Below are positions 1 through 7,707 of a stretch of 9,724 nucleotides of DNA, piece after piece. Location of the stretch: assembly GCA_011322005.1 (NCBI GenBank), contig DROE01000143.1, positions 1-9,724 on the forward strand. Direction: 5' to 3'. Under the pieces are notes generated by a model that was not told the origin of the DNA, made no database searches, and worked only from the letters and a program-made list of their open reading frames with translations. This DNA is from Devosia sp. (lineage in GTDB: Bacteria; Pseudomonadota; Alphaproteobacteria; Rhizobiales; Devosiaceae). Position numbers and translations under genes: made by a program. Numbering within the stretch: the first letter of the stretch is position 1; each line of letters opens with the position of its first letter.

Positions 1-613
1 CTTCGCGCTTGTAGATGGCCCCGGAGGGACATGCGGCCACGCATGTGGGGTTAAGGCAATGCTCGCACAGACGGGGCAGATACATCATGAATGTATTTTC
101 AAATTCCCCGTACATTTCCTTTTCAACGCCCTCAAAATTATAGTCTTTGGAACGTTTGGAGAATTCCCCGCCAAGGATTTCCTCCCAGTTGGGACCCCAT
201 TCGATTTTTTCCATGCGCTCGCCGGTGATTTTCGAGCGTGGACGGGCGGTGGGGAAGGCCTCCACTTCGCCAGCGGTCTGCAAATGGCCGTAATCAAAAT
301 CAAACGGTTCGTAATAGTCGTCGATTTCGGGCAGGTCGGGGTTGGCAAAAATCTTGGCCAGAATGCGCCACTTTGCGCCCATTTTTGGCTGGATTTTGCC
401 GCTTGCGGTGCGGGTCCAGCCCCCGTTCCATCTTTTCTGGTTTTCCCAGTCCTTGGGGAAACCAACACCGGGTTTGGTCTCGACATTGTTGAACCAGGCG
501 TATTCAACGCCTTCACGATTGGTCCAGACATTCTTGCAGGTAATGGAGCAGGTGTGGCAGCCGATGCATTTGTCCAGATTGAGGACCATGCCTATTTGCG
601 CGCGGATTTTCAT
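1..613 (-). CDS. narH: Respiratory nitrate reductase beta subunit NarH (N-terminal 204 codons, cut by window edge)
   Basis: Encodes the iron-sulfur electron-transfer subunit of membrane-bound nitrate reductase, which passes electrons from NarI haem to NarG on the cytoplasmic face of the inner membrane. The translation begins MKIRAQIGMVLNLDKCIGCH and follows E. coli NarH closely. Cys16, Cys19, Cys22 and Cys26 form the first ferredoxin-type cluster motif. The NFEGV, FENTFMMYLPRLCEHC and CVAACPSGAIYKR stretches follow, with Cys183, Cys186, Cys191 and Cys195 as the second motif. About 40 percent of the usual roughly 510 residues are visible; the rest lies beyond position 1. The start ATG (613-611) overlaps the narG stop as ATGA, implying translational coupling. 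I see no frameshift or missing ligand in the visible part. Confidence 0.97.
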   Translation of the reverse strand, partial: MKIRAQIGMVLNLDKCIGCHTCSITCKNVWTNREGVEYAWFNNVETKPGVGFPKDWENQKRWNGGWTRTASGKIQPKMGAKWRILAKIFANPDLPEIDDYYEPFDFDYGHLQTAGEVEAFPTARPRSKITGERMEKIEWGPNWEEILGGEFSKRSKDYNFEGVEKEMYGEFENTFMMYLPRLCEHCLNPTCVAACPSGAIYKRE

Positions 614-3600
614 GTCAGCACCTCCTTCTTCCGGGACAGGGGCCTTTCGAGCCAGTCGATCTTTTCCATTTTGCGCACGATGACGAATTCATCGCGGTTC
701 GCTCCCACGGTTCCGTAATAGTTGAAACCGTAGGACTGCTGGGCGTAGCCGCCAATCATGTGGGTTGGCTTGGTAATGGCGCGGGTCACCGAATTGTGGA
801 TGCCGCCACGATTGCCAGTGGTTTCGGAGCCTGGTGTGTTCACGATTTTTTCCTGGGCGTGGTACATAAACAGCGTGCCGTCTTTCATACGCTGGGAGAC
901 CACGGCCCGGGCGACAAGTGCGCCGTTGGAATTATAGGCCTCAACCCAGTCATTATCGACAATATCAGCCTTTGCCGCATCGTTCTCGGAGAGCCAGACC
1001 ACAGGTCCGCCCCGGTTCAGCGTCAGCATCATCAGGTTGTCGGAATAGGTGGAGTGGATGCCCCATTTCTGGTGCGGGGTGATGAAGTTGAGCACAACCT
1101 GCTTGTTGCCATTGTCGCGGGCTTCGATGTCAGGGGTGATGGATTTGGTGTCGATGGGGGGGCGATAGACGCAGAACGCCTCGCCAAAGGCCCGCATCCA
1201 CAAATGGTCCTGATATAGCTGCTGGCGTCCGGTCAGGGTGCGCCACGGGATAAGCTCGTGCACGTTGGTATAGCAGGCGTTGTAACAGACCTTCTCGCTT
1301 TCAAGGCCCGACCAGATGGGAGAGGAGATGATCTTGCGCGGCTGGGCCACCAGGTCACGGAAGCGGAGCTTTTCCTCTTCCTTGGGCAGTGCCAGATGGG
1401 TGTGATCGCGGCCGGTGGCTTTGGAAAGGGATGCCCAGGCTTTGACCGCTACTTCGCCATTGGTTTCGGGAGCCAGCATCAGAATGACCTCGGTGGCATC
1501 GATGTCGCTCTCGATTTTGGGCATTCCCTTGGTTGGTCCCTCTTCGGTAACAACCCCGGAGAGCGTGGCCAGAGCATCGACCTCGTGTTCGGTGTTCCAG
1601 GCGATGCCCTTTCCTGCATTGCCCAGCTTTTTCATCAGGGGGCCAAGGGCGGTAAAGCGCTTGTAGAGATTGGGATAATCACGCTCGACGACGACCACAT
1701 TGGGCATGGTCTTGCCCGGGATGGGCTCGACCTCGCCTTTTTTCCACTCCTTGACATCCAATGCCTGCGCGATTTCTCCGGGCGTATCGTGCAGGATGGG
1801 GACAAGGACCGTGTCCTTTTCCACGCCGAGCACCTCGGGGGCGACTTCGGAGAACTTTTTGGCCAGTCCCTTGAAGATGTCCCAGTCGGAGCGGGCTTCC
1901 CATGCCGGGTCGGCAGCGCTGGAAAGGGGGTGGATGAAGGGGTGCATGTCGGAGGTGTTGAGGTCGTTCTTTTCGTACCAGGTGGCGGTGGGCAGAACGA
2001 TGTCGGAATAGACGCAGGTCGTTGACATGCGGAAATCAAGGGTAACCAGCAGGTCGAGTTTGCCCTCAGGCGCTTTGTCGTGCCAGACGGCTTCGGTTGA
2101 TTGCTGGCGTCCCTCTTCGCCCAGATCCTTGCCCATGACACCATGGGTTGTGCCAAGCAGGTGCTTGAGGAAATATTCGTGACCCTTGCCCGAGGAGCCA
2201 AGTAGGTTGGAGCGCCAGACAAACAGGTTGCGCGGCCAGTTGGCAGGATTGTCAGGGTCCTCGCAACTCATGGAGAGGTCGCCGGACTTCAAGGCGTCGG
2301 CCACATAGTCCCTGGGCTCTTTTTTGGCCTGTTCGGCCAGAGCGGCAATCTCAAGCGGATTGGTCTTGAGCTGGGGGGCGGAAGGCAGCCAGCCCATGCG
2401 TTCGGACTTGATGTTATAGTCGATAAGCGTTGCTTCCCAGTCGCCCTCGGGGGCGGTGGGGGAAAGAATTTCGGAGACGTTCAGGGTTTCATAGCGCCAC
2501 TGGTCGGTGTGGGCATAGTAGAACGAAGTGGAGTTCATGTGCCGGGGCGGACGGGCCCAGTCCAGGGCAAAGGCAAGGGGTTGCCAGCCGGTCTGGGGCC
2601 GGAGTTTCTCCTGACCCACATAATGGGACCAGCCACCGCCGGACTGACCGATGCACCCGCACATGATGAGCAGGTTCATGATACCCCGGTAGTTCATGTC
2701 CATGTGGTACCAGTGGTTGAGACCGGCGCCCAGAATGACCATGGAACGGCCATTGGTTTTTTCGGCGTTGGTGGCAAATTCACGGGCGACGGTGATAATC
2801 TGGTCGGCGGGCACACCGGTGATTTTTTCGGCCCAGGCCGGGGTGTAGGGCACGTCTTGGGAGAAGTCCTTGGCGACGTTGGCCTCGCCGATGCCCCGGT
2901 CGAGCCCGTAATTGGCAGCGAACAGGTCAAAGACGGTGGCGACCAGCGCCTCGCCATCGCGCAGTTTTACCTGTTTTGCAGGCACGGCGCGTTTGAGTAC
3001 GCTGTCATGGTCGGTGCCTTCAAAATGGTCGTGCTCGCGATTGCCGAAATAGGGGAAGGCTACCTCGGCGACAGTATCGTGGTTGTCGTCCAGGATGAGG
3101 GAGAGCTGGAGCTTGACCTCTTCGCCCTTGCCGTTTTTTTCTTCGAGGTTCCACTGGCCGTCCTCACCCCAGCGGAAGCCGATGGAGCCTTGGGGGGTGA
3201 CGATGTTTCCGGTGTTTGAATCGATGGCCAGGGTTTTCCATTCCGGATTGTTTTTCTCGCCCATATTGCGGGCAATGTCGGAGGCGCGGATGAGACGTTC
3301 GGGAATATAGTGGCCGTCTTTCTTGACCAGACGCACCAGCATGGGCATGTCGGTGTATTTTCTGGCATAATCCTCGAAATAGTCGGCCTGGCGGTCCAGA
3401 TGATATTCGCGCAGGATGACGTGGCCCATGGCCATGGCCAGAGCGGCATCGGTGCCCTGTTTGGGATTGAGCCAGATGTCGGAGAATTTGGCCGCTTCTG
3501 AATAGTCGGGCGATACCACGGCGGACTTGGTGCCCTTGTAGCGCACCTCGGTATAGAAGTGGGCGTCGGGGGTGCGGGTCTGGGGAACGTTGGACCCCCA

Positions 3601-4356
3601 AAGCATCAGGAAACCGGCATTGTACCAGTCGGCGCTTTCAGGCACGTCGGTCTGCTCGCCCCAGGTCATGGGGGAGGAGGGGGGCAGGTCGCAATACCAG
3701 TCGTAAAAGCTCATGCAGGTGCCCCCCATCAGGGAGAGATAGCGCGAGCCGGCGGCGTAGGAGACCATGGACATGGCCGGAATGGGGGAAAAACCTATTA
3801 CCCGGTCGGGGCCGTGGGTGCGGGCGGTATAGGCGTTGGCGGAAGCTGTGATCTCGTTCACTTCCTCCCAGGAGGCGCGCACAAAACCGCCATGGCCGCG
3901 CACGGAGGTGTAGCTCTTGCGTTTTTCGGGGTCTTCGACGATGGAAGCCCAGGCAGCGACCGGTGGGAGGGTGGCGCGGGCGGCGCGCCAGAGCTTGAGC
4001 AATCTGGAGCGGACCAGGGGATGCTTTACCCGGTTGGCCGAATACATATACCATGAATAGGAGGCACCGCGGGCACAGCCGCGCGGCTCGTGATTGGGCA
4101 GGTCGGGACGGGTGCGGGGATAATCGGTCTGCTGGGTTTCCCAGGTGACGATGCCGCCCTTGACGTAGATTTTCCAGGAGCACGAGCCGGTGCAGTTCAC
4201 CCCGTGGGTTGAGCGCACAATCTTGTCGTGTTGCCAGCGATTGCGATATGTATGCTCCCAGTCCCGGCTTTCGTTGGTGGTCACACCGTGACCATCGGAG
4301 AAGCTGCCGACGTTTTTGCGGGCGAGGAAATTCAGTCGATCGAGTAGATGGCTCAT
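610..4356 (-). CDS. narG: Respiratory nitrate reductase alpha subunit NarG
   Basis: Catalytic subunit that reduces nitrate to nitrite at a bis-MGD molybdenum centre and also carries the FS0 iron-sulfur cluster. The product is 1248 residues, against 1247 in E. coli NarG, and aligns with it end to end. FS0 ligands are His51, Cys55, Cys59 and Cys94 (HGVNCTGSC and PRGCARG), each one residue on from E. coli. The molybdenum ligand Asp223 sits in FYDWYCDLPP. The cofactor-binding stretches VPQTRTPDAHF, GAGLNHWYHMDMNYRG and GGIHNSVTR are intact. The frame is open up to 4497, but the start at 4356 is chosen because MSHLLDRL matches the family N-terminus and an AAGGA Shine-Dalgarno lies at 4368-4364, 7 nt before the ATG. 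It follows narK2 by 80 bp and overlaps narH by ATGA. The N-terminus has no Tat signal peptide, as expected for a cytoplasm-facing subunit. Confidence 0.98.
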   Translation of the reverse strand: MSHLLDRLNFLARKNVGSFSDGHGVTTNESRDWEHTYRNRWQHDKIVRSTHGVNCTGSCSWKIYVKGGIVTWETQQTDYPRTRPDLPNHEPRGCARGASYSWYMYSANRVKHPLVRSRLLKLWRAARATLPPVAAWASIVEDPEKRKSYTSVRGHGGFVRASWEEVNEITASANAYTARTHGPDRVIGFSPIPAMSMVSYAAGSRYLSLMGGTCMSFYDWYCDLPPSSPMTWGEQTDVPESADWYNAGFLMLWGSNVPQTRTPDAHFYTEVRYKGTKSAVVSPDYSEAAKFSDIWLNPKQGTDAALAMAMGHVILREYHLDRQADYFEDYARKYTDMPMLVRLVKKDGHYIPERLIRASDIARNMGEKNNPEWKTLAIDSNTGNIVTPQGSIGFRWGEDGQWNLEEKNGKGEEVKLQLSLILDDNHDTVAEVAFPYFGNREHDHFEGTDHDSVLKRAVPAKQVKLRDGEALVATVFDLFAANYGLDRGIGEANVAKDFSQDVPYTPAWAEKITGVPADQIITVAREFATNAEKTNGRSMVILGAGLNHWYHMDMNYRGIMNLLIMCGCIGQSGGGWSHYVGQEKLRPQTGWQPLAFALDWARPPRHMNSTSFYYAHTDQWRYETLNVSEILSPTAPEGDWEATLIDYNIKSERMGWLPSAPQLKTNPLEIAALAEQAKKEPRDYVADALKSGDLSMSCEDPDNPANWPRNLFVWRSNLLGSSGKGHEYFLKHLLGTTHGVMGKDLGEEGRQQSTEAVWHDKAPEGKLDLLVTLDFRMSTTCVYSDIVLPTATWYEKNDLNTSDMHPFIHPLSSAADPAWEARSDWDIFKGLAKKFSEVAPEVLGVEKDTVLVPILHDTPGEIAQALDVKEWKKGEVEPIPGKTMPNVVVVERDYPNLYKRFTALGPLMKKLGNAGKGIAWNTEHEVDALATLSGVVTEEGPTKGMPKIESDIDATEVILMLAPETNGEVAVKAWASLSKATGRDHTHLALPKEEEKLRFRDLVAQPRKIISSPIWSGLESEKVCYNACYTNVHELIPWRTLTGRQQLYQDHLWMRAFGEAFCVYRPPIDTKSITPDIEARDNGNKQVVLNFITPHQKWGIHSTYSDNLMMLTLNRGGPVVWLSENDAAKADIVDNDWVEAYNSNGALVARAVVSQRMKDGTLFMYHAQEKIVNTPGSETTGNRGGIHNSVTRAITKPTHMIGGYAQQSYGFNYYGTVGANRDEFVIVRKMEKIDWLERPLSRKKEVLT

Positions 4357-4387
4357 TTTCGCGTCCTTGAAACTCTCTTTTTTCGAA

Positions 4388-4413
4388 ACCGGTGGAGACG
4401 CATCTCCACCGGT
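4388..4413 (-). other. Stem-loop between narK2 and narG
   Basis: A perfect inverted repeat with 11-bp arms (ACCGGTGGAGA at 4388-4398, complement at 4403-4413) and a 4-nt loop. It lies 23 nt after the narK2 stop and about 20 nt before the narG Shine-Dalgarno. On the minus strand the stem runs into only TTTCG and then a purine tract, so it is not a classic intrinsic terminator. It could stall or partly terminate transcription, or mark an mRNA processing or stability site separating transporter from enzyme expression. The structure is seen directly; the role is inferred. Confidence 0.7.
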
Positions 4414-4436
4414 ATGGTTGTTTAGGGGGGCGCTTT

Positions 4437-6044
4437 TTAGGGGTTCTTCACGTAGGCGTTGGGCCTGAGATAGAACCACCAGTTGATGATGATGCAAATG
4501 GCGTAGAATATTGCAAAACCATAAAGGGCGTATTGAGGTGTGCCCGCGCCCATCTGTTCCCCAAACACTTTGGGGATGATGAAGGCGCCATAAGCGGCAA
4601 TTGCAGACGTCCAGCCCAGAACCGGGCCGGCCTGTTCCTTGTTGAACACAACGGCGATGGTTCTGAAGGTTGAACCGTTGCCGATGCCGGTGGCGGCGAA
4701 CAGCAGCAGGAACAGGGCCATAAAGGGCAGGAAGTACTGCTCGGGTGTTTCAGAGGCGTAGGCCGCCTGTATGATATAGGCCAGGCCAATCGCCGAACCG
4801 ACCATTATGAACGAAATGATCTGGGTGACCCTGGCACCGCCATATCTGTCGGACATCATGCCACCAAGAGGACGGATCAGGGCGCCGATAAAGGGGCCCA
4901 TCCAGGCAAACATCAGGGCACTTGGACCGTTGGGGTTGACGGTATCGTGGGTCAGTACCCCGTCAACCATTATGTGCTGAAAGCCAAAGACCACCTTGAT
5001 GGTGAGGGGCAGGGCAGCCGAATAGCCGATGAACGAGCCAAAGGTCATGATGTAGATGATGGTCATGGCCCAGGTGTGCTTGTTGTTGAAGATCTTGTAC
5101 TGACGGGTCAGGTTTCTTCCCACCTGACCGGGTATCAGTTTGAGACCAGCCACCGTCAGAACAATAACAATGGGCAAAACGAACCATTTGGAAACGCCAA
5201 AGCCCGAACCGCCCACGGCCTGGGGCAGCATCAGCCACAGGCCGAACGCAGCGGCCACAAATCCGATCAGCAGCATGAGTGAGATGATGGAAAAGGCGCC
5301 GATGGGGTTTGGAATATCGGGTGAGACGTGTTCGTCGCGGATATTATTGAGGCCCCACCAGCCGATGACCGCAAGGGGGATCAGCGCCACCAGCCAGATG
5401 AAACCGGCGTTCTGAATATAGGTTTCGGTGCCCGCCGGAATTTTTCCGATAAGGGTGCCGGAGGTGTTTTTCAGCGTCATCGACGCGCCGCCAAAAATGC
5501 CCATGGTCATGACCAGGGGGATGACCACCTGCATGGTGGTGACACCGAAATTGCCCAGACCCGCATTCATTCCCAGCGCGTAACCCTGCACTTTCTTGGG
5601 GAAGAAGAAGGAGATGTTGGACATGGAAGAGGCAAAGTTGCCGCCACCAATGCCCGAGAGGAAAGCAAGCGCCTGGAATTGCCACAGCGGGGTATCGGGG
5701 TTTTGCAGGGCGATACCGGTGCCAGCAGCGGGAATCATCAGCAAAGCGGTGGTGAAGACGATGGTGTTGCGTCCCCCCGCTATTCGAATGAAAAAGGTTG
5801 AGGGGATGCGCAGGGTCGCTCCGGTCAGACCGGCGATGGCCGCCAGCGTGAACAGTTCTGATTTGGCAAAGTCAAAGCCCAGATTGAGCATCTGGACGGT
5901 GATGATGCCCCAGTAGAGCCACACGGCAAAACCGCACAGCAATGATGGAATGGAAATCCACAGGTTGCGCGTTGCAATCGCCTTGCCCTTTTCCTCCCAG
6001 AACTTCTCGTCGTCCGGTGTCCAGTTTCTAAGATCTTGTCCCAC
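4437..6044 (-). CDS. narK2: NarK2-type nitrate/nitrite antiporter (MFS, nitrate-nitrite porter family)
   Basis: Cytoplasmic-membrane carrier predicted to exchange internal nitrite for external nitrate, which avoids nitrite build-up during nitrate respiration. The 535-residue product carries the NarK/NarU signature GGGNFASSMSNISFFFPKK (133-151), then GMNAGLGNFGVTTMQ (158-172). Substrate-binding arginines are Arg79 (GATLRIP) and Arg391 (GALIRPLGG), equivalent to E. coli Arg89 and Arg305. The second nitrate signature lies around 472-495. It is about 70 residues longer than E. coli NarK; most of the excess is a central segment (about 245-305) with two additional hydrophobic spans, so 14 rather than 12 membrane helices are predicted. 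The start is GTG at 6044, supported by a strong AGAGGAG Shine-Dalgarno (6057-6051) with 6-nt spacing. It lies 57 bp after narK1 and 80 bp before narG, in the same operon. The antiport assignment rests on family resemblance. Confidence 0.94.
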   Translation of the reverse strand: MGQDLRNWTPDDEKFWEEKGKAIATRNLWISIPSLLCGFAVWLYWGIITVQMLNLGFDFAKSELFTLAAIAGLTGATLRIPSTFFIRIAGGRNTIVFTTALLMIPAAGTGIALQNPDTPLWQFQALAFLSGIGGGNFASSMSNISFFFPKKVQGYALGMNAGLGNFGVTTMQVVIPLVMTMGIFGGASMTLKNTSGTLIGKIPAGTETYIQNAGFIWLVALIPLAVIGWWGLNNIRDEHVSPDIPNPIGAFSIISLMLLIGFVAAAFGLWLMLPQAVGGSGFGVSKWFVLPIVIVLTVAGLKLIPGQVGRNLTRQYKIFNNKHTWAMTIIYIMTFGSFIGYSAALPLTIKVVFGFQHIMVDGVLTHDTVNPNGPSALMFAWMGPFIGALIRPLGGMMSDRYGGARVTQIISFIMVGSAIGLAYIIQAAYASETPEQYFLPFMALFLLLFAATGIGNGSTFRTIAVVFNKEQAGPVLGWTSAIAAYGAFIIPKVFGEQMGAGTPQYALYGFAIFYAICIIINWWFYLRPNAYVKNP

Positions 6045-6069
6045 GATTTTCTCCTCTGGTGAAATGTGG

Positions 6070-6093
6070 GGCGGGCCCGGTGTTGGGCCCGCC
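6070..6093 (-). other. GC-rich stem-loop between narK1 and narK2
   Basis: A perfect inverted repeat with 9-bp arms, GGCGGGCCC (6070-6078) and GGGCCCGCC (6085-6093), around a 6-nt loop. It begins 8 nt after the narK1 stop and ends about 12 nt before the narK2 Shine-Dalgarno. No T-run follows on either strand, so a simple intrinsic terminator is unlikely. It may protect the upstream narK1 mRNA from 3'-5' decay or modulate narK2 translation. The pairing is seen directly; the function is inferred. Confidence 0.7.
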
Positions 6094-6101
6094 GGTAGTT
6101 G

Positions 6102-7433
6102 TTATGACTGGTCCGGCAACGGAGGGACATCGGAGAGATGAGTGTCCTTGGCCAGTTCGGGATGACGGGCGCGGTCCATTCTCTGGATGGCGATATGCAT
6201 CCAGATCGTGCTTACCCCCACGATGGCAAACATCAGCATGAAGACAACCGACCAGACGTGGGTCAGATCAAGCAGGATGCCAAAGGAGATAGGCAAGATG
6301 AAGCCGCCCAGGCCGCCAATCATGCCCACAAGACCGCCCACGGCACCCACATTGTTGGGGAAGTAGACGGGGATATGCTTGTAAACGGCGGCCTTGCCCA
6401 GGCTCATGACAAAGCCAAGGATCACAGAAAGAAAAACAAAACCCCAAAGCGGAATGCCAAAACTGAACTCAATCAGGCGCTCGGAACCGTCGGCGTTGGG
6501 AATGCCCTTAACCACATAGCTGGTTTCTGGGTAGCTCATTATGAACAGTACAACCAGTGAAACGATGAATGTGAGGTACATGACAAAGCGCGCGCCCCAG
6601 ACATCGGACATCCAGCCGCCAAGGGCTCTGAACACCGAGCCGGGCAGGGAATACATGCCCGCAAAAACACCGGCCATTGCCAAGGTTGTTCCATAGGCAC
6701 CCACATAGTAGCGGGGCAGGAAGGAGGCAAAAGCCACGAAGGCGCCAAATACAAAGAAATAATAGGTCGCAAAACGCCAGACCTGAATGTCCTTGAGGGG
6801 TTCTAGCTGCTTGATGGCCGAAGCGGGTTTGGTGCCGGTTCTCTTTTGTTCCTGGCGAACCGGATCTTCCTTGGCAAAAACATAGAAGAGGATGGCGGTC
6901 GCTGCCAGGACTGCCGCGTAAATGCGCGCAGTATCCTGCCAGCCAACAGCAAGCAGAAGAAAGGGAGCGCCAAAATTGGTCACCGCAGCGCCCACGTTGC
7001 CTGCCCCGAATATGCCCAGTGCCGTGCCTTGATGTTTGGCGTCGAACCAGCGCGATACGTAGGCGATGCCGATTATGAAAGAACCACCGGCAAGGCCCAG
7101 CCCCAGAGCTGCCACGAGAAACATTTCGTACGTGGTTACCGTTGCCAGCAGCCAGACGGCGACCGAGGTGATGATCATCTGCAGAGGTAGCATGATGCGG
7201 CCACCCAACTGGTCGGTCCAGACGCCCAGAAAAATCCGGCTCAGGGAGCCGGTCAAAACCGGAGTGGCGACCAGAAGGCCGAACTGGGTTTCATTCAGAC
7301 CCAAGTCTTCCTTGATCTGCACACCAATAATGGAGAAAATCGTCCAAACAGCAAAGCAGACCGTAAAGGCCAGGGTGCTCAAACCGAGCGCGGTGTTTTG
7401 CTGGCCCCGCGTTACGCCAGATAGGTGGTTCAT
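6102..7433 (-). CDS. narK1: NarK1-type nitrate/proton symporter (MFS, nitrate-nitrite porter family)
   Basis: Inner-membrane nitrate importer of the NarK1 branch, thought to use proton symport to start nitrate respiration before nitrite is available for exchange. The product is 443 residues with about 12 hydrophobic spans. Arg66 (GSLSRIFLG) and Arg269 (SVFRALGGWMSD) match the conserved nitrate-binding arginines. Nitrate signature 1 is GIFGAGNVGAAVTNFGAP (140-157), preceded by the WFDAKHQGTALG loop. Signature 2 is GGLVGMIGGLGGFILP (366-381). The open frame extends to 7583, but ATG 7433 is chosen: MNHLSGVTRGQQN leads straight into helix 1, and GAAGGGGA (7449-7442) provides a Shine-Dalgarno 8 nt upstream. 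The longer reading would cover the FNR-type box at 7536-7549. It is the first gene of the narK1-narK2-narG-narH operon. Confidence 0.93.
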   Translation of the reverse strand: MNHLSGVTRGQQNTALGLSTLAFTVCFAVWTIFSIIGVQIKEDLGLNETQFGLLVATPVLTGSLSRIFLGVWTDQLGGRIMLPLQMIITSVAVWLLATVTTYEMFLVAALGLGLAGGSFIIGIAYVSRWFDAKHQGTALGIFGAGNVGAAVTNFGAPFLLLAVGWQDTARIYAAVLAATAILFYVFAKEDPVRQEQKRTGTKPASAIKQLEPLKDIQVWRFATYYFFVFGAFVAFASFLPRYYVGAYGTTLAMAGVFAGMYSLPGSVFRALGGWMSDVWGARFVMYLTFIVSLVVLFIMSYPETSYVVKGIPNADGSERLIEFSFGIPLWGFVFLSVILGFVMSLGKAAVYKHIPVYFPNNVGAVGGLVGMIGGLGGFILPISFGILLDLTHVWSVVFMLMFAIVGVSTIWMHIAIQRMDRARHPELAKDTHLSDVPPLPDQS

Positions 7434-7535
7434 CTGTTTCGTCCCCTTCGCTTGGTACGGCTCCGACGATTGCAGCGCATCTGAAATCGTTCCTGCCGTG
7501 TTCAAGAGAACAATCAGGTCAGGGACTTTGTATTG

Positions 7536-7549
7536 TTGACCCAGATCAA
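7536..7549 (-). promoter_or_regulatory. FNR/NarR-type box upstream of narK1
   Basis: On the plus strand the site reads TTGACCCAGATCAA, and on the minus strand TTGATCTGGGTCAA. This matches the FNR consensus TTGAT-N4-ATCAA at 9 of 10 defined positions. Its centre is about 109 bp before the narK1 ATG. If it acts from the usual class II position (-41.5), transcription of narK1 would begin near 7501, leaving a leader of about 68 nt. The -10 region implied by that spacing (around 7507-7514 on the minus strand) is a poor sigma-70 match. Likely binders are an FNR orthologue and/or the divergently encoded regulator. Confidence 0.82.
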
Positions 7550-7602
7550 ACAGCAAGCGCCAGGGCCCAGGAATCGGACGCAAAAGCCAAGAAACAATTG
7601 GC

Positions 7603-7609
7603 GGAGGAG
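7603..7609 (+). promoter_or_regulatory. Strong Shine-Dalgarno-like GGAGGAG before a GTG codon
   Basis: GGAGGAG lies 5 nt before GTG 7615, which is in frame with the Crp/Fnr regulator and would add 36 residues to it. By ribosome-site strength this beats the preferred ATG at 7723. The added codons, however, are poor in G or C at the third position compared with the gene body, and they would place the FNR-type box inside the gene. It may be a chance purine run or a real alternative start. Confidence 0.35.
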
Positions 7610-7693
7610 CAAGCGTGGTCCGGCTGGGGCAAGTCTCTCAATGCGGGTCTTTACAAATCCTTCCGGGTACTAGAAAAAACATCAAACACGCAC

Positions 7694-7707
7694 TTGATTT
7701 TTGTCAA
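7694..7707 (+). promoter_or_regulatory. FNR/NarR-type box next to the regulator start
   Basis: The sequence TTGATTTTTGTCAA matches TTGAT-N4-ATCAA at 9 of 10 defined positions and equals the TTGAT-N4-GTCAA variant common for Nnr/Dnr-type regulators. It ends 15 bp before the preferred ATG at 7723. If transcription starts upstream, the site would lie in the leader and suit repression. As a class II activating site it would place the start near 7742, requiring translation from ATG 7747 or 7774. Autoregulation is inferred. Confidence 0.75.

Noticed and set aside
59..718. Plus-strand open frame of 219 codons opposite narH
   Set aside because: narH on the minus strand is unmistakable with all visible iron-sulfur cysteines; the opposite frame is a by-product of its codon use.
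1258..3219. Long open frames on the plus strand opposite narG (for example 1258-2025 and 2509-3219)
   Set aside because: They are antisense shadows of narG, whose product aligns end to end with E. coli NarG; their translations are glycine/valine-rich and resemble no family I know.
4357..4497. Upstream extension of narG to an ATG at 4497
   Set aside because: The 47 extra residues overlap the end of narK2 and the stem-loop, have no family counterpart, and ATG 4356 has a proper Shine-Dalgarno.
7434..7583. Upstream extension of narK1 to 7583
   Set aside because: It would run through the FNR-type box, adds 50 residues absent from the family, and ATG 7433 has a strong ribosome site.
7586..7602. 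GCCAA-N7-TTGGC inverted repeat as an operator
   Set aside because: Five-base arms with this spacing are frequent by chance, and the repeat overlaps no promoter element I can support.
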